From the NCBI GenBank assembly GCA_003517675.1, contig DPAC01000035.1, positions 1 to 9,215 of the forward strand: 9,215 nucleotides of DNA, read 5' to 3'. Shown piece by piece: positions 1 to 9,111 of this stretch. This stretch comes from Porphyromonadaceae bacterium (GTDB lineage: Bacteria; Bacteroidota; Bacteroidia; Bacteroidales; Dysgonomonadaceae). The notes beneath the pieces were generated by a model. It searched no databases. It had not been told where the DNA came from and saw only the letters and a list, made by a program, of their open reading frames with translations. The stretch's first letter is position 1; every line of letters starts with the position of its first letter. The position numbers and the translations under genes are program-made.

Positions 1-102
1 AAATTGAATCTCTTTACAGTGACAAAACTATCTTCTTTCATGTGGATGCTATTTGCGAGTGTAAAATTACTTTTTTTTTTAGATTATCTACTTCCTAACC
101 AT

Positions 103-120
103 TATTTTTGGCTATTTTTG
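103..120 (+). promoter_or_regulatory. Tandem TAnnTTTG (-7) promoter boxes upstream of the SDR gene
   Basis: Two exact copies of TATTTTTG lie at 103-110 and 113-120, each fitting the Bacteroidota primary sigma -7 consensus TAnnTTTG. The -33 TTTG element is poor: upstream of the first box there is only a T-run ending in TTTAG (78-82), about 20 bases away. Transcription would start near 117-128, leaving a short leader before the ATG at 154. The match is to a short, T-rich motif in AT-rich DNA, so one or both copies could be chance. The remaining sequence, 1-102, shows no recognisable gene or structure. Confidence 0.45.
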
Positions 121-153
121 ATCAATCAATCAAAAAGCAAAAAAGAGTTTGTT

Positions 154-912
154 ATGTCAAAAATTGCACTTATCACCGGCGCCACTGCCGGTATCGGCGA
201 AGCCACCGCATTTAAGCTGGCAGAAGAGGGCATCAACCTGATCATTACCGGACGTCGTGAAGCACGCCTGCTTCAACTGAAAAACAAACTGGAACAGTTA
301 AATGTTCGGGTGCTTCCGCGCTGTTTTGATGTGCGTGATGAGCAGGCGGTAAAGGGAGCTCTGGGTTCCCTGCCCGAGGAGTGGCAAGAGATCGACATAC
401 TGGTTAACAATGCCGGTCTGGCTGCCGGCATGAATGCCCTGCATGAAGGGGATAGCGACGACTGGGACCGGATGATCGATACCAATGTGAAAGGGTTACT
501 TTATGTCACTCGTGCTGTGACACCCGGCATGGTGGCCCGCAGAAGGGGTCAGATCATCAACATCGGATCAATTGCCGGCAAGGAAGTTTATCCCAATGGG
601 AATGTCTACTGTGCCACCAAACATGCTGTGGATGCCCTCACCAAGGGTATGCGCATCGATTTGCTTCCCTACGGTATACGGGTGACACAAATATGTCCCG
701 GGGCGGTAGAGACTGAGTTTTCCCTGGTACGCTTTCATGGCGATGCAGTACGTGCAGGCAAGGTGTATGAGGGTTTTGAAAATCTGGTTGCCAACGATAT
801 CGCCGAGTGCATCCATTTTGTTGTCACCCGCCCCCCACACGTGAACATCAACGATATGGTGGTAATGCCCACGGCGCAGGCAACAGCTACCCTTTTTCAC
901 AAAGTATCATAA
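154..912 (+). CDS. YdfG-like short-chain dehydrogenase/reductase (SDR family, NAD(P)-dependent)
   Basis: A classical cytosolic SDR oxidoreductase of 252 residues, the usual length for the family. Visible motifs are the Rossmann nucleotide-binding glycine motif TGATAGIG (residues 8-15), NNAG (85-88), Asn111, and the catalytic Ser139, Tyr152 and Lys156 (YCATK). Arg34-Arg35 after the second beta strand (TGRR) favours NADP(H) over NAD(H). The central stretch (SLPEEW..IDILVNNAGLA..GM, then DTN.KGLLYVTRAV.PGM) and the tail HVNIN closely recall Escherichia coli YdfG, an NADP-dependent 3-hydroxy acid/serine dehydrogenase; that substrate is an inference from resemblance. The ATG at 154 is chosen because it places the glycine motif at the normal N-terminal position; the open frame runs further upstream, but only through low-complexity hydrophobic sequence and the promoter boxes. 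A weak purine run (AAGAG, 143-147) precedes it. The stop is 22 bases before the peptidase gene, suggesting co-transcription. Confidence 0.93.
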   Translation: MSKIALITGATAGIGEATAFKLAEEGINLIITGRREARLLQLKNKLEQLNVRVLPRCFDVRDEQAVKGALGSLPEEWQEIDILVNNAGLAAGMNALHEGDSDDWDRMIDTNVKGLLYVTRAVTPGMVARRRGQIINIGSIAGKEVYPNGNVYCATKHAVDALTKGMRIDLLPYGIRVTQICPGAVETEFSLVRFHGDAVRAGKVYEGFENLVANDIAECIHFVVTRPPHVNINDMVVMPTAQATATLFHKVS

Positions 913-934
913 GGACCAACAAAAATTATTTCAA

Positions 935-3364
935 ATGAGAATCCCTAATCTGTTATACATCTTTTTATTGTTCATGACAACAACGATGATACAATCACAG
1001 GAGAAGATCACTTTTCAGACGCCTCCCAAGGAGATCCTGGAGCTAGTGGATATTGAAAGAGCACCTATAGTAGAGATGGACAGCCGGAAAGAGCAGATGT
1101 TGTTCTATTACCGTGACAACTTTAAATCGCTAGCAGAACTAAATCAGCCGGAGTTGCGGTTGGGTGGCCTGCGCATCAATCCCGATGCCAGTATATCGAG
1201 TACAATTACCTACTACAATGATATCCGTTATAAAAAAAGAGTTGAGAAAGAGTTGCACAAGATAGCCGGGCTGCCGGCTGATGCCCGTATGACCTATTTC
1301 TCTTTTTCGCCCGATGAGACCAAGCTGGCATTCATCCATACAACCGATCAAGGAGTTGAACTCTGGGTGGTTGACCTCACTGAGCTTACCGCACACAGGA
1401 TCACGGGGCCTACTCTCAATGCCAATGTGGGGATACCTTACTGCTGGTTTCCCGGCAGCACATCTCTTCTGGTGCGAATGCTACCTGCCGATCGTGCTCC
1501 TCTGATCGACACGGAAAAAGCACTGCCCGAAGGGCCTATTGTTTCGGTAAGCGATGGAGAGATCTCTCAGAACAGAACCTACCAGGATCTACTGAAAAAC
1601 CCGCTCGACGAAATTAACTTCGAGCGGCTGCTCACCTCGGAGCTATATCGGGTGAATCTCAACGGAACAATGGAGCAATGGAAAGAAGCCGGGATGTATA
1701 TCGATCAGGAGTTCTCGCCCGGTGGCGATTATCTGCTGCTAACAACATTGGAGCACCCTTTCTCCTACCTGGTGCCCTGGTACAGTTTCCCGAACCGTAC
1801 CGATCTCTATCATGCCGATGGAAGGTTTCTGATGAACTTCAGCCGGCAGCCGCTGCTCGATAACCTGCCAGTGGGATTTATGGCTACCTGGCAGGGCAGG
1901 CGTAACATCCACTGGCGGGCCGACAAACCGGCCACGCTGGCCTGGGTGGAAGCACTCGACAAGGGTGATCCAGAGGCGGAGGTGCCATACCGCGATAAGC
2001 TGTTTGAGCTGGAGGCTCCTTTTACCGGTAACCCCCGCTCACTGGTGAAGACCACTCAACGCTTTGCTGGGGTGATCTGGGGAAACAACAATTATGCAGT
2101 TGTGCACGACCGCTGGTGGAATAACCGCAACAGCAAAACTTATCTTTTTAATCCCTCCGATAACAACAGTGAACCACAGATATTGAGTGACCGCAATTAC
2201 CAGGATGCATACAGTCACCCGGGCACTTTTCAGACGGAGAAAAACGATTTGGGAAGCTACACATTAAAGATTGATGGCACCACTGCCTACCTGTTTGGGG
2301 AGGGTTTCACACCTGACGGTCAGTTCCCCTTTATTGATGCACTCGATTTGAAAACGCTCCGAAAAAAACGGATCTACCAGTCGGAGGTCAAAGGTGAGGC
2401 TGAAACGCTGATCGCTTTTATTGACAGCAGGAAAGGAAGTGTGATCACCTGTCTGGAATCACCTACTGAATATCCAAACTATTACATCCGGGATATCAGG
2501 CGAAAAAAAAAGCCAGTAGCCCTAACTGCCTTTGAAAATCCTTTCAAAAGCATGGAAGGAGTGTACAAGGAGGTGATCAGCTATCAACGCGCCGATGGTG
2601 TCTCACTTACCGGTACCCTCTATTTGCCTGCCGGCTACGACAGAGAGAAGAATGAGAAGCTACCCATGATCATGTGGGCCTACCCCACCGAATATAAAGA
2701 TAAGAACAGTGCCGGGCAGAATACCACAAACCCATACAGCTTTACCTATCTCTCCTACGGTAACCCCATCTACTGGGTAACCCGTGGTTATGCGGTGCTC
2801 AACGATGCCGCTTTTCCCATTGTGGGGGAAGGTGACAAGGAACCTAACGACAGCTTTGTGGAACAGCTGGTGGCAAATGCCAAAGCTGCAATTGATGCTG
2901 TAGATGCGCTTGGCTACATTGACCGCGACAGGGTGGCAGTGGGAGGTCACTCTTATGGTGCCTTTATGACCGCCAACTTGCTTACCCATTCTGACCTCTT
3001 TGCCGCTGGTATTGCCCGCAGCGGCGCCTACAATCGTACGTTGACACCATTCGGCTTTCAGAGTGAAGAACGGAACTATTGGGATGCACCGGAGGTCTAT
3101 CAATCGATGTCTCCCTTCATGCACGCACATAAGATGAAAACACCCCTGCTGCTTGTTCATGGAGAGGCCGATAACAATTCCGGCACACACACCATGCAGA
3201 GTGAGCGTTACTTTCAGGCGCTGAAGAGTTTTGGGGCGCCGGTGCGGCTGGTGATCCTGCCAAAGGAGAGCCATGGATATGTTGCCAGGGAGAACATTCT
3301 TCATCTCTTATGGGAGCAGGATCAGTGGCTGGAGAAATATGTGAAGAACCGAAAAAAAGAGTGA
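935..3364 (+). CDS. Exported S9-family serine peptidase, glutamyl endopeptidase-like (S9D)
   Basis: An 809-residue prolyl-oligopeptidase-family peptidase. Residues 1-21 form a signal peptide (Arg2, hydrophobic core LLYIFLLFM, cleavage probably near SQ at 21-22) with no lipobox cysteine, so a periplasmic location is expected. The family's N-terminal beta-propeller should occupy roughly residues 60-530, followed by the alpha/beta-hydrolase domain to the C terminus. The catalytic serine is Ser673 in GGHSYGAF (670-677); Asp746 in HGEADNNSGT and His780 in ESHGY complete the triad. The opening PPKEILELVD..P.....S followed by AELNQPELRLGGLRI is like the plant chloroplast glutamyl endopeptidase group (MEROPS S9D), which cuts after Glu; the specificity here is inferred. 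No frameshift or missing catalytic residue is seen. It probably trims imported peptides or turns over envelope proteins. It shares a transcript with the preceding SDR gene (22-base gap), although the two have no obvious common pathway. Confidence 0.93.
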   Translation: MRIPNLLYIFLLFMTTTMIQSQEKITFQTPPKEILELVDIERAPIVEMDSRKEQMLFYYRDNFKSLAELNQPELRLGGLRINPDASISSTITYYNDIRYKKRVEKELHKIAGLPADARMTYFSFSPDETKLAFIHTTDQGVELWVVDLTELTAHRITGPTLNANVGIPYCWFPGSTSLLVRMLPADRAPLIDTEKALPEGPIVSVSDGEISQNRTYQDLLKNPLDEINFERLLTSELYRVNLNGTMEQWKEAGMYIDQEFSPGGDYLLLTTLEHPFSYLVPWYSFPNRTDLYHADGRFLMNFSRQPLLDNLPVGFMATWQGRRNIHWRADKPATLAWVEALDKGDPEAEVPYRDKLFELEAPFTGNPRSLVKTTQRFAGVIWGNNNYAVVHDRWWNNRNSKTYLFNPSDNNSEPQILSDRNYQDAYSHPGTFQTEKNDLGSYTLKIDGTTAYLFGEGFTPDGQFPFIDALDLKTLRKKRIYQSEVKGEAETLIAFIDSRKGSVITCLESPTEYPNYYIRDIRRKKKPVALTAFENPFKSMEGVYKEVISYQRADGVSLTGTLYLPAGYDREKNEKLPMIMWAYPTEYKDKNSAGQNTTNPYSFTYLSYGNPIYWVTRGYAVLNDAAFPIVGEGDKEPNDSFVEQLVANAKAAIDAVDALGYIDRDRVAVGGHSYGAFMTANLLTHSDLFAAGIARSGAYNRTLTPFGFQSEERNYWDAPEVYQSMSPFMHAHKMKTPLLLVHGEADNNSGTHTMQSERYFQALKSFGAPVRLVILPKESHGYVARENILHLLWEQDQWLEKYVKNRKKE

Positions 3365-3381
3365 TCGGAGTCAGAATGAAA

Positions 3382-3410
3382 GACTGAAAATTTGTCAGTC
3401 AATTTGTCAG
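3382..3410. promoter_or_regulatory. 19-bp dyad plus extra half-site upstream of groESL (candidate operator or activator site)
   Basis: GACTGAAAATTTGTCAGTC at 3382-3400 is an interrupted palindrome: six outer pairs are perfect (GACTGA/TCAGTC) and two of the three inner pairs also match. The right half is repeated directly as AATTTGTCAG at 3401-3410, 12 bases after the first copy at 3389-3398. The dyad centre is about 100 bases upstream of the start expected from the sigma-54-like promoter, a usual distance for an enhancer-type activator site. An alternative is the end of the peptidase transcript, since it begins 18 bases after that stop, but the stem is short and no T-tract follows directly. 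Confidence 0.45.
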
Positions 3411-3456
3411 AGGCGCCCTGTGAAAAGTTTTTTTTTAATCACTTTCTGGCAAAACT

Positions 3457-3478
3457 TATTTTTGGCACAGATTTCGCT
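3457..3478 (+). promoter_or_regulatory. groESL promoter: sigma-54-like -24/-12 element overlapping a TAnnTTTG box
   Basis: Positions 3462-3478 fit the sigma-54 consensus YTGGCACGRNNNTTGCW at all but two of its specified positions (A instead of G at 3469, C instead of T at 3475). The essential GG (3464-3465) and GC (3476-3477) are separated by exactly 10 bases. Transcription would begin near 3488-3490. Overlapping it, TATTTTTG at 3457-3464 is an exact -7 box for the Bacteroidota primary sigma factor, with a T-run about 20 bases upstream (3428-3436) as a poor -33 element. Either or both could drive groESL. No CIRCE inverted repeat (TTAGCACTC/GAGTGCTAA) is present, so HrcA control is unlikely. 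Confidence 0.55.
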
Positions 3479-3537
3479 GTTCTGCTGATGTCAATTTGAT
3501 CCATAAAAAGTTAAATAGTAACATCAATTTTAGTAGT

Positions 3538-3810
3538 ATGAACATTAAACCATTGGCAGACAGAGTGCTGGTTAAACCGGCCGCTGCAGAAGAGAAAACA
3601 GTTAGCGGGATCATCATTCCCGATACCGCAAAGGAAAAACCCCAGAGAGGTGAAGTGATCGCCGTAGGTAAAGGTACAAAAGATGAAGAGATGGTCGTGA
3701 AGCAAGGCGATCAGGTACTTTACGGGAAATATGCAGGTACTGAAATTGAGATCGATGGTGTGCAACACCTGATCATGCGCCAGTCTGATATTTTGGCGAT
3801 TCTTTCTTAA
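3538..3810 (+). CDS. groES: Co-chaperonin GroES (Cpn10)
   Basis: A 90-residue cytosolic co-chaperonin, about the standard length. It forms a heptameric lid on GroEL and closes the folding chamber during the ATP cycle. The Cpn10 signature is at residues 3-14 ([12 protein letters not shown]). The mobile loop that contacts GroEL spans roughly residues 17-34 and carries the hydrophobic contact GIIIP (24-28). The roof hairpin follows at about 44-52, and the final beta strand ends DILAIL. The ATG at 3538 is chosen because it opens the conserved [10 protein letters not shown]; upstream in-frame codons belong to the AT-rich leader. No Shine-Dalgarno sequence is seen. groEL follows after 79 bases with no terminator between, so the two form one operon controlled from 3382-3478. 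Confidence 0.98.
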   Translation: MNIKPLADRVLVKPAAAEEKTVSGIIIPDTAKEKPQRGEVIAVGKGTKDEEMVVKQGDQVLYGKYAGTEIEIDGVQHLIMRQSDILAILS

Positions 3811-3844
3811 AGATTGAGAGAGATGGATGATTCAGTCCGTTTCG

Positions 3845-5521
<1,677 letters not shown>

Positions 5522-5561
5522 TCTCTGTGTCCCCTGCAGATAAATAAAATAAATAGTTCAT

Positions 5562-5606
5562 AAAGCGTATAACCGAAAATGAAAATTGGAAGTTATACGC
5601 TTTTTT
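5562..5606 (+). terminator. Intrinsic terminator of groESL
   Basis: AAAGCGTATAAC (5562-5573) pairs perfectly with GTTATACGCTTT (5592-5603), giving a 12-bp stem around an 18-base A-rich loop. The T-tract at 5601-5606 follows directly and overlaps the stem base. Its place 40 bases after the groEL stop and its form make it a typical rho-independent terminator separating groESL from the receptor locus. Confidence 0.92.
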
Positions 5607-5732
5607 ATATTGAAAAAAAATAGTTAAATGGAAAGGATGGTTGTAATTTGTTCTCTTTTAGCCTGAATTTCTATTATATTGTTTTAAATCCATGAAAATT
5701 GCCTCTCTTACCAAGACTGGAAACGAGCAAAT

Positions 5733-5750
5733 TGTAACAATAATGTAACA
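5733..5750. repeat. Direct repeat TGTAACA-N4-TGTAACA, candidate regulator site
   Basis: TGTAACA occurs at 5733-5739 and again at 5744-5750, separated by ATAA, so the period is 11 bp, one helical turn. This 7+4+7 layout is that of sites bound by OmpR/PhoB-family response regulators (Pho box CTGTCAT-N4-CTGTCAT). The second copy ends 20 bases before the TAnnTTTG box, where a -33 element would otherwise lie and where no good TTTG exists. Regulator identity is inferred only from geometry; GTAAC also loosely resembles ECF sigma -35 elements. Confidence 0.4.
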
Positions 5751-5770
5751 TGATTTAAAGAAAATTATGT

Positions 5771-5778
5771 TAGTTTTG
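5771..5778 (+). promoter_or_regulatory. Probable -7 promoter box of the TonB receptor gene
   Basis: TAGTTTTG matches TAnnTTTG exactly. Transcription would start near 5783-5787, leaving a leader of about 45 AT-rich bases with no Shine-Dalgarno sequence before the ATG at 5830. No convincing TTTG -33 element is found 19-21 bases upstream; the direct repeat lies there instead, which suggests an activator-dependent promoter. Confidence 0.5.
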
Positions 5779-5829
5779 TGCTGAATTTCATTTTTATCAA
5801 TCACAACGTATAATTAAAACATTGAATTT

Positions 5830-8800
5830 ATGGTAAAAAGAGTGAGGTCATTGGCAGTAATCTTTTCATTGCTGCTAGCTACTGTATTACATGCACAGGT
5901 AACCACTTCCAGCATGAGCGGGAGGGTTACGGATGCCGAAGGAGCCGTGATTGGTGCAACGGTGATTGCCACACACCAACCTTCCGGAACAACTTATGGA
6001 ACGGTTACCAATATGGAGGGACGCTTCAATTTAAACGGTATGCGCGTTGGCGGGCCCTATACCGTAGAAATTTCTTACATCGGATATGGTACAAGCACAA
6101 CAACCAATATTACGTTGAGCTTGGGTGAAAACTATGTATTGAATGTGGTGCTCTCAGAAGAAACGACAACATTGGATGAAATTGTGGTTACGGCTCTTCG
6201 CAGCAAATTCTCTACAGAGAGAACGGGAGCCGTGACCAATATTACAAATGATCAGATTGTGAATTTGCCTACCGTAAACCGTAGTATCATAGATGTTACC
6301 CGCCTTTCACCTTATGGAGGCAATGGCATGAGCTTTGCCGGTACCGATGGTCGTATGGCTAACTTTACGGTGGATGGAGCCAATTTCAACAACAACTTCG
6401 GTTTGAGTGATGCTCTTCCCGGAGGAGGCAATCCCATCTCTATTGAAGCGATCGAAGAGATGCAGGTTGTCATTGCGCCATACGATGTGCGTCAGACCAA
6501 CTTTATTGGAGGAGGCGTAAACGCCATCACAAAATCGGGCACCAATACCTTCAAAGCCAGCGCTTACACTTATCACAGAAATGAAAACATGCGCGGGGAT
6601 GCTGTGTACGGTCAACAAATCCTGGGCGCACGTGAAAAAGACCGTAACACCACCTACGGTTTCACCATTGGTGGCCCCATCATCAAAAACAAATTGTTCT
6701 TCTTTGTAAACGGAGAAATGGCTAAAATACCAACCATTGCCAATCGTTGGAGACCTTCCACTGATGGTGTGGCCGATCCTGACAATTATATCTCCCGCAC
6801 AACAGAAAGCGATCTGAAGAGGGTTTCTGATTTTGTGAGAGAAAAATATGGATATGAAACGGGATCTTACACGAATTTCCCTGCAGACGAAAGCAATGAT
6901 AAACTTCTTGTTCGTTTGGATTGGAACATCACAAACAAACATCGTCTGGCTTTGCGTTACAACTACACGAAGAATGTTTCCTGGAGATCTCCCAATGCTA
7001 CTTCCATGGACGGGGGTACCCGTATGTCGGAGGCAAGAATGTCACAAGCCTCCATGTCATTCGCCAACTCGATGTATTCGATGGACAACCTCGTTCATTC
7101 ATTTTCTTTTGACTTGAACAGCCGTTTAGCGGATAACTTATCCAATCAATTTCTGGCCACATTCTCAAAACTCGACGACGTTCGCGGAACAAATTCAGCA
7201 GAATTCCCTTTCATCGACATTCTGAAAGATGGACAAGCTTATATGTCTTTGGGGTATGAGCTTTTCACCTGGAACAACGGGGTGCACAACAATGTGTGGA
7301 ACATCAAAGATGAGTTGACCTACTATATGGGGAATCACAAAGTCGTTGGAGGTATTGCATACGAATATAAGATGGCAGACAATGCTTATATGCGTAACGG
7401 TACCGGATACTATCGCTACACGAGTCTCGATGACTTCTTAAACGGAGGAGTACCGGAAATCGTAAATCTCACTTATGGTTACGATGGGGAGACCAATCCT
7501 GCAGCTCGTGTGAGAATGAACAAAATCGGTGCTTACGTTCAGGATGATTGGAGTATGAGTGAAAAATTCAAACTTTCCTACGGCCTTCGTATCGATGGAC
7601 TTTTCTTTAACAACAATGACCTGATGAGGAACCAGGCGATCTACGAACTTGATTATTTCGGTCGTCATATCGATACCGGTAAATGGCCTTCTGCAAGCAT
7701 CATTTTCTCTCCCCGTGTAGGTTTTGTATGGGATACTTTTGGAGACAAGAGCCTGAAAGTCCGTGGCGGTACCGGTCTCTTCTCAGGGAACCTGCCGCTT
7801 GTATTCTTCACCAATATGCCTACCACCAGTGGCATGGTTCAGTATCAGGCACAAATAAATGCTTCGGAAGCTGCAAAGAGAGGTTTCTCTATGGATGAAT
7901 TTGCCGGAGGGCTGGTCACGGATGCCAATGGCAAGGCCAATATCTCTGCCCTTTACAACAAATTGGCTTCGTTGGGATATCCCACAACCATATCACCCGA
8001 AGACGGGACCGTTCCTTCCTCTATTTCGGCTGTAGATCCCCATTTTAAAATGCCACAGGTTTGGAAAACGTCGCTTGCTGTTGATTATGCATTCCCGACA
8101 CCTTTCCCATCCTCTGTAACGGTAGAAGGCATCTTCAACAAAACCATCAATGGTGTTTCTATTTCTGACTGGAGTATTCCGTCAGTAGGTGGTTTTGCTC
8201 GTTTCAATGGTGTGGACAATCGTCCCATCTATCCCGATGGTTATCGTATCGGTACAAAGGCATTTGTGCTGGAAAACACCAGCCGCGGTTATGGCTGGTC
8301 AGCCAACATCACGCTCAATGCCCAGCCAACAGAACAAATCAGCCTGATGGCTGCCTATACACACACCGTTGCCAAAGATGTAACCGGTATGCCCGGATCG
8401 AATGCAGAATCTGCATTTACCTACGTTCCTACAGTAGAAGGCCCCAACCACATCAAGTTGCACAATTCGCAATACACCACACCCGATCGTCTGGTGGCTT
8501 CGCTGACTACCCACGACAAGAGCGGTAACCACTATAGCTTTATCTATGAAGGATGGCGCGGTGGGGCAAACTACTCCTATATGATGGTGAACGACATCAA
8601 TGCGGATGGTTACAACTACGATGCAATCTATGTTCCTACTGACGGTGAAGTGGCAGACAATCAATTCCGCTTTGTTTCGCCTGACGATCAAGCCCGCTTC
8701 ATGGACTATGTGCATGCCAATGATTATCTGAAAAACCAACAAGGCAAATATGCAGAAGCCTATAGCGTTTACTCTCCCTGGGTACATCGTATCGATTTTA

Positions 8801-9096
8801 GCTATAAACACGATTTTGTGGTCAATACAGGCAAAAACATACATAAGCTGCAAATTGGCTTTGATATCAAAAATGTGATGAACCTGTTCAACTCTGAATG
8901 GGGTGTAGCTAAATACCTGAATCCGGAAATTGGTTCCGAAGCGCGTATCCTCAAATACGAAGGGGTGGATGCCGATGGGGTGGCTACCTTCTCTACCCCC
9001 GCTTCCATCCATGGCGATACCAAGACATTCACGCCCAGCTACTCATTGGGTCAGACCTGGTATGCTTCAATTGGTATCAAATATATTTTCAATTAA
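5830..9096 (+). CDS. Oar-like TonB-dependent outer-membrane receptor with N-terminal carboxypeptidase-regulatory-like domain
   Basis: A 1088-residue outer-membrane transporter energised by TonB-ExbBD. Residues 1-22 are a signal peptide (KR near the start, core LAVIFSLLLATVL, cleavage LHA/Q). Next comes a beta-sandwich carboxypeptidase-regulatory-like domain (about 24-112: SGRVTDAEGAVIGATV, then SYIGYGT). A TonB-box-like DEIVVTA is at 116-122, and the plug domain spans about 125-240 and ends near GGGVNAITKSGTN. The remainder is an outer-membrane beta-barrel with many alternating aromatic strands, finishing in SIGIKYIFN, a last strand with a penultimate Phe as barrel insertion requires. The plug wording (NRSIIDVTRLSP, DGRMANFTVDGANFNN, EEMQVVIAPYDVRQ) is of the Oar-like rather than the SusC type. 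The substrate cannot be read from sequence. There is no FecA-type N-terminal signalling domain. A methionine-rich segment at 393-418 is unusual. A lipoprotein gene follows after 15 bases, probably as part of the same transcript. Confidence 0.93.
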   Translation: MVKRVRSLAVIFSLLLATVLHAQVTTSSMSGRVTDAEGAVIGATVIATHQPSGTTYGTVTNMEGRFNLNGMRVGGPYTVEISYIGYGTSTTTNITLSLGENYVLNVVLSEETTTLDEIVVTALRSKFSTERTGAVTNITNDQIVNLPTVNRSIIDVTRLSPYGGNGMSFAGTDGRMANFTVDGANFNNNFGLSDALPGGGNPISIEAIEEMQVVIAPYDVRQTNFIGGGVNAITKSGTNTFKASAYTYHRNENMRGDAVYGQQILGAREKDRNTTYGFTIGGPIIKNKLFFFVNGEMAKIPTIANRWRPSTDGVADPDNYISRTTESDLKRVSDFVREKYGYETGSYTNFPADESNDKLLVRLDWNITNKHRLALRYNYTKNVSWRSPNATSMDGGTRMSEARMSQASMSFANSMYSMDNLVHSFSFDLNSRLADNLSNQFLATFSKLDDVRGTNSAEFPFIDILKDGQAYMSLGYELFTWNNGVHNNVWNIKDELTYYMGNHKVVGGIAYEYKMADNAYMRNGTGYYRYTSLDDFLNGGVPEIVNLTYGYDGETNPAARVRMNKIGAYVQDDWSMSEKFKLSYGLRIDGLFFNNNDLMRNQAIYELDYFGRHIDTGKWPSASIIFSPRVGFVWDTFGDKSLKVRGGTGLFSGNLPLVFFTNMPTTSGMVQYQAQINASEAAKRGFSMDEFAGGLVTDANGKANISALYNKLASLGYPTTISPEDGTVPSSISAVDPHFKMPQVWKTSLAVDYAFPTPFPSSVTVEGIFNKTINGVSISDWSIPSVGGFARFNGVDNRPIYPDGYRIGTKAFVLENTSRGYGWSANITLNAQPTEQISLMAAYTHTVAKDVTGMPGSNAESAFTYVPTVEGPNHIKLHNSQYTTPDRLVASLTTHDKSGNHYSFIYEGWRGGANYSYMMVNDINADGYNYDAIYVPTDGEVADNQFRFVSPDDQARFMDYVHANDYLKNQQGKYAEAYSVYSPWVHRIDFSYKHDFVVNTGKNIHKLQIGFDIKNVMNLFNSEWGVAKYLNPEIGSEARILKYEGVDADGVATFSTPASIHGDTKTFTPSYSLGQTWYASIGIKYIFN

Positions 9097-9111
9097 ATAA
9101 AAGTACAGAAT

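Larger units (their letters stand above)
5522..5829. other. 308-base intergenic region between groEL and the TonB receptor
   Basis: This AT-rich gap holds the groESL terminator (5562-5606), a two-unit direct repeat (5733-5750) and a probable promoter box (5771-5778), each listed separately. The stretch 5607-5732 shows no gene, RNA structure or strong motif that I can recognise. A tiny open frame at 5692-5748 (18 codons) has nothing to support it. Confidence 0.7.

Noticed and set aside
4..153. N-terminal extension of the SDR gene from a TTG at position 4
   Set aside because: The added 50 residues are AT-driven low-complexity hydrophobic sequence, cover the promoter boxes, and would displace the Rossmann motif from its normal N-terminal position; the ATG at 154 fits the family.
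2660..3304. 214-codon open frame on the minus strand inside the peptidase gene
   Set aside because: It lies wholly antisense to a conserved catalytic domain, and its translation is rich in His/Cys/Gly with no recognisable motif; it is a shadow of codon use.
3408..3436. Possible intrinsic terminator of the peptidase unit (GGCGCC region followed by a 9-T run)
   Set aside because: The only stem that forms is about four pairs with a bulge, and the T-run starts seven bases after it; it is too weak to call. The T-run may instead serve as an upstream promoter element.
3365..3537. CIRCE element for HrcA control of groESL
   Set aside because: No TTAGCACTC or GAGTGCTAA half-site is present; the dyad found there (GACTGA/TCAGTC) is a different sequence.
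3496..3537. Upstream TTG start for groES
   Set aside because: It would add 14 Asn/Ser-rich residues before the conserved [10 protein letters not shown] start; the ATG at 3538 gives the family's normal length.
5692..5748. 18-codon open frame starting with ATG in the intergenic region
   Set aside because: Very short, no ribosome-binding signal, and it runs into the direct repeat; indistinguishable from chance.
6307..6942. 211-codon minus-strand open frame inside the TonB receptor gene
   Set aside because: Antisense to the plug and early barrel, with no domain, no neighbouring gene on that strand and no promoter-like sequence seen.
8299..9012. 237-codon minus-strand open frame inside the TonB receptor gene
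   Set aside because: Antisense to the barrel end; the Ile/Val/His-rich translation reflects complementary codons and has no family resemblance.
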